DNA from: Echinococcus granulosus
Lineage: Eukaryota > Platyhelminthes > Cestoda > Cyclophyllidea > Taeniidae
Direction: 5' to 3'
DNA length: 64,000 nucleotides
NCBI RefSeq assembly: GCF_000524195.1
Contig: NW_020170393.1
Coordinates: 783,282 to 847,281, forward strand
Below the pieces are notes generated by a model, which saw only the letters and a program-made list of their open reading frames with translations, made no database searches and was not told where the DNA came from. A program made the translations under genes and the position numbers. Position 1 is the first letter of the stretch. Every line of letters begins with the position of its first letter. Shown in pieces: positions 61,910 through 64,000 of the stretch.

Positions 61910-62563
61910 TCATGGTTCTGGTTTCAGAGGCAGGGCGTATCCACTGACATCATCCTCACTTGTGAATCTTGCCACCTCACCTTCGCCACCGCCACCGCTG
62001 CTACCGCTGTAAGTGTAGGTGCGCGTCGGTGCGTAGTCTGAAGCGCTCAACGGCAGCGGCGGTAGTTCTGCTGCCACGATCGTGGCCCCTTGCGTGGTGA
62101 TCAGGTTCGAGTCGGGTGAGGTGCTAGTAAGGCTTGTTGACGAGTCATGCGAGGTGGTGTTGTAGGGTGCTGTCACCGCTGCTCCATGACCGATGTTGAA
62201 CCACCCGGGCAGTGGCTGCTGGCTTAGCTGTTGCTGGTGGTAGGGATGCTGTTGATGGCGATGCTGCTGCATTTGCATAGCACTATTTCTAAAGTGGCTT
62301 GACATCATTAGGTAGGTGCGATCAATAAGGCCGGTGTCACCGACCCAGGCGCTGGGTTGTGAATAGTGGGAGGGGGATTGAAAGGCATACATTCCACTTG
62401 GGGGGTGGGGACAGGTGGTGGACCAATCGAGGCATTGGGCACTAGCAGCAATTTGTCGTGATGTCCAGAATTTAATATCACTGCTGTTAGTCATCTGTGG
62501 GAAGGTGGGCAGTACCTGCGGTGTGTATGCCTGAAGCTTTACCTGTTCGTCTGATTGCAAGAT
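61910..62563 (-). CDS. Fox gene, last exon (C-terminal activation region)
   Basis: Starts [16 protein letters not shown] after the acceptor CACCATCGCAG. Contains a His/Gln-rich run ([15 protein letters not shown]), Ser/Thr-rich stretches and a Gly-rich segment, and ends YALPLKPEP then TGA. I do not find the C-terminal motifs that would settle the Fox subclass. Confidence 0.9.
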   Translation of the reverse strand: MLQSDEQVKLQAYTPQVLPTFPQMTNSSDIKFWTSRQIAASAQCLDWSTTCPHPPSGMYAFQSPSHYSQPSAWVGDTGLIDRTYLMMSSHFRNSAMQMQQHRHQQHPYHQQQLSQQPLPGWFNIGHGAAVTAPYNTTSHDSSTSLTSTSPDSNLITTQGATIVAAELPPLPLSASDYAPTRTYTYSGSSGGGGEGEVARFTSEDDVSGYALPLKPEP

Positions 62564-64000
62564 CTGCGATGGTGAGCAAAACTACTTATTTTAAATAAGT
62601 AACATATCGTGGTGCAAATCGTTTACCGAAACTTACCGCTTGGGCAGCATACTCGCGCTCCACAGCCCTTTCTCTACCTGGGCTCCAGTCGTAGGTTACC
62701 GAGTTTTCATTCTGCTCCGCATCCTTAGGTTCCACCTCGGTGCTCTGATAAAGAGGGTAAGTAGGTTGATGAAATGGGAATCCCCCAAAACGTTGTAGGG
62801 AAGCCAGCGGGTAATAATGTGCGTCTTCCACATTCTGGCCTTCCTGATTGGATGCAACCTGATTAGGGTCGGCAACCACTGTGACTGGTGAGGAGATATC
62901 AATCTGCTTTTTAGCGGTCTTTACAGCACATCGTTTTCGACCGCTTTCAGCACTGATGGAACCGGGTGATGCAAAAGGCGACTCCTTGTGACTCGTCTTA
63001 AATCGTCTCTTTCGACGCAAATAGGAGCCGTTCTCAAACATTCCATGTGCCGCCGGATGGAGGGTCCAGAAGGCACCCTTGCCAGGCCGCTTATCGTCGC
63101 GTGGAACCTTCACGAAGCAATCGTTTAGGCTGAGATTGTGACGAATGGAGTTTTGCCAGCCCTGCTTGTTTTCACGATAATATGGAAATCTGAAAGTAAC
63201 GGAGATTAGTTTATGGGTACAAGCAACATCCTCATAACTTTACAGGTGAGAGAGGTGATGGTCTACGCTGCGGGATTATTGGGTAAACGTAGAAGGAACC
63301 TTCTGAGGCATTCTTTATTTGCATAAGCCAATACGGTTTCATCTCTCATCTAGTAAGAGAATGAGAAGAATTTGTGCAGAACAGAGATCCGCTAATTTAA
63401 ATCCAATCCTAAGCGAGGATTTAGTTAATGCAATATTAAAATATAAGTGATGGAACTGAAAGGAATAGCCTAGGCAATACTTGAAGGAAATATGGAAAAT
63501 TGTCAGTTGCATGATGTTTGCTGAACTACGGGTAAATATGAAGGAGACGTTTTACATCCACCTTTTTAGACTCTGGGAGCGTCACATTACTAGGACGGAT
63601 GTCACATTTATAGCCTTTTTATTACAAAAGGACAATAGGCCAATCAATGTTATTAAAAGTTAATCCTCAACAAAGTGTGAATGGTAAGAGCCTTAACATT
63701 AAGAAACAAGAAAAGAGTGTATGTTGATCACATCGAAGAGGCCAAAAATATAATTTTTACTCATGTATCAAGGTGTGATACTGATCAATGGTTTTGAAAA
63801 GCCGTTAGATAGGGCTCTTACGCTAACGAATGATAACATATCAACACGAAAACTCTTGCATAAAACAAGAAAAAAAGTCAGCTAACTTTGCATCTCATAA
63901 CTGACCTCTCCGCGATAAAACGATAGATTCCGCTGAGCGTTACCATCTTGTCAGGTTGTGCATCAATGGCCATGCTGATTAGAGCAATGTATGAGTACGG
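61910..64000 (-). CDS. Forkhead box (Fox) transcription factor, FoxC-like, 5' partial
   Basis: A sequence-specific nuclear transcription factor with a winged-helix domain. Exons: 63906-64000 (continues beyond the window), 62637-63189 and 61910-62563; GT-AG introns, phases 2 and 0. About 433 residues are visible. The forkhead domain spans visible residues 1-97. It starts [12 protein letters not shown], and the first intron falls in IYRFIAER^[11 protein letters not shown]. The recognition helix [15 protein letters not shown] is intact, and the wing reads [19 protein letters not shown] followed by [22 protein letters not shown] and FVKVPRDDK point to FoxC, whereas WTLHP and GSYLRR lean to FoxA/B, so the subclass is tentative. 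After the domain come a basic patch, a long disordered region, a His/Gln-rich stretch (about 62225-62280) and a Gly/Glu tail. The N-terminus upstream of PYSYIAL is outside the window. Confidence 0.93.
62637..63189 (-). CDS. Fox gene, exon with recognition helix and wings
   Basis: Acceptor TTACTTTCAG, then [20 protein letters not shown] and the wing region to LRRKRRFK. A basic, probably nuclear-localising stretch follows ([14 protein letters not shown]). Ends EYAAQA with the donor GTAAGT, phase 0. Confidence 0.93.
63906..64000 (-). CDS. Fox gene, exon with forkhead helices 1-2 (partial)
   Basis: Encodes [20 protein letters not shown] and onward to IYRFIAER. The reading frame is open at the window edge. 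The donor is GTCAGT, phase 2. Confidence 0.93.

Noticed and set aside
1..64000. CRISPR arrays, operons or bacterial defence systems
   Set aside because: No regularly spaced direct repeats and no prokaryotic gene organisation. The sequence is an intron-bearing animal genome.

Overview
This is a fragment of an animal nuclear genome, most likely a tapeworm of the Taenia/Echinococcus group. The genes have introns with GT/AG borders and metazoan products (an innexin and a forkhead factor). The non-coding DNA carries many copies of one short LTR element built like the TRIM elements reported from taeniid cestodes. The taxon is an inference; the gene structures are read directly from the sequence. 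Two 100-base N runs are assembly gaps.

Layout. 1-4694: no gene recognised. 4695-5102 (-): first coding exon of an innexin whose remaining exons are not in the window. 5103-13400: mostly non-coding, with a gap and a partial TRIM. 14151-55433 (-): one large gene that I assembled by hand from 19 exons. All 18 junctions keep phase, giving a 1,415-residue product with a central cluster of membrane segments; I do not recognise the family. Eight TRIM copies lie in its introns. 56843-59350 (+): a compact, divergently transcribed gene of 10-11 exons encoding about 400 residues, also unrecognised. 61910-64000 (-): a forkhead (Fox) transcription factor whose 5' end runs off the window.

The TRIM copies (about 11.3, 16.5, 18.2, 27.3, 31.9, 36.2, 39.5, 46.6 and 50.4 kb) all have the same orientation. 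The polypurine tract before the 3' LTR shows that the element's sense strand is the + strand, so every intronic copy is antisense to its host gene. The two long genes (innexin, 19-exon gene) have kilobase introns, while the + strand gene next door has introns of 50-293 bases, so two intron regimes sit side by side.

No operon, CRISPR array or bacterial-type feature is present. The innexin would form gap junctions and the forkhead protein would act in the nucleus. The two unrecognised genes share a 1.4 kb divergent intergenic region and could be co-regulated, but nothing in the sequence proves that the four genes work together.
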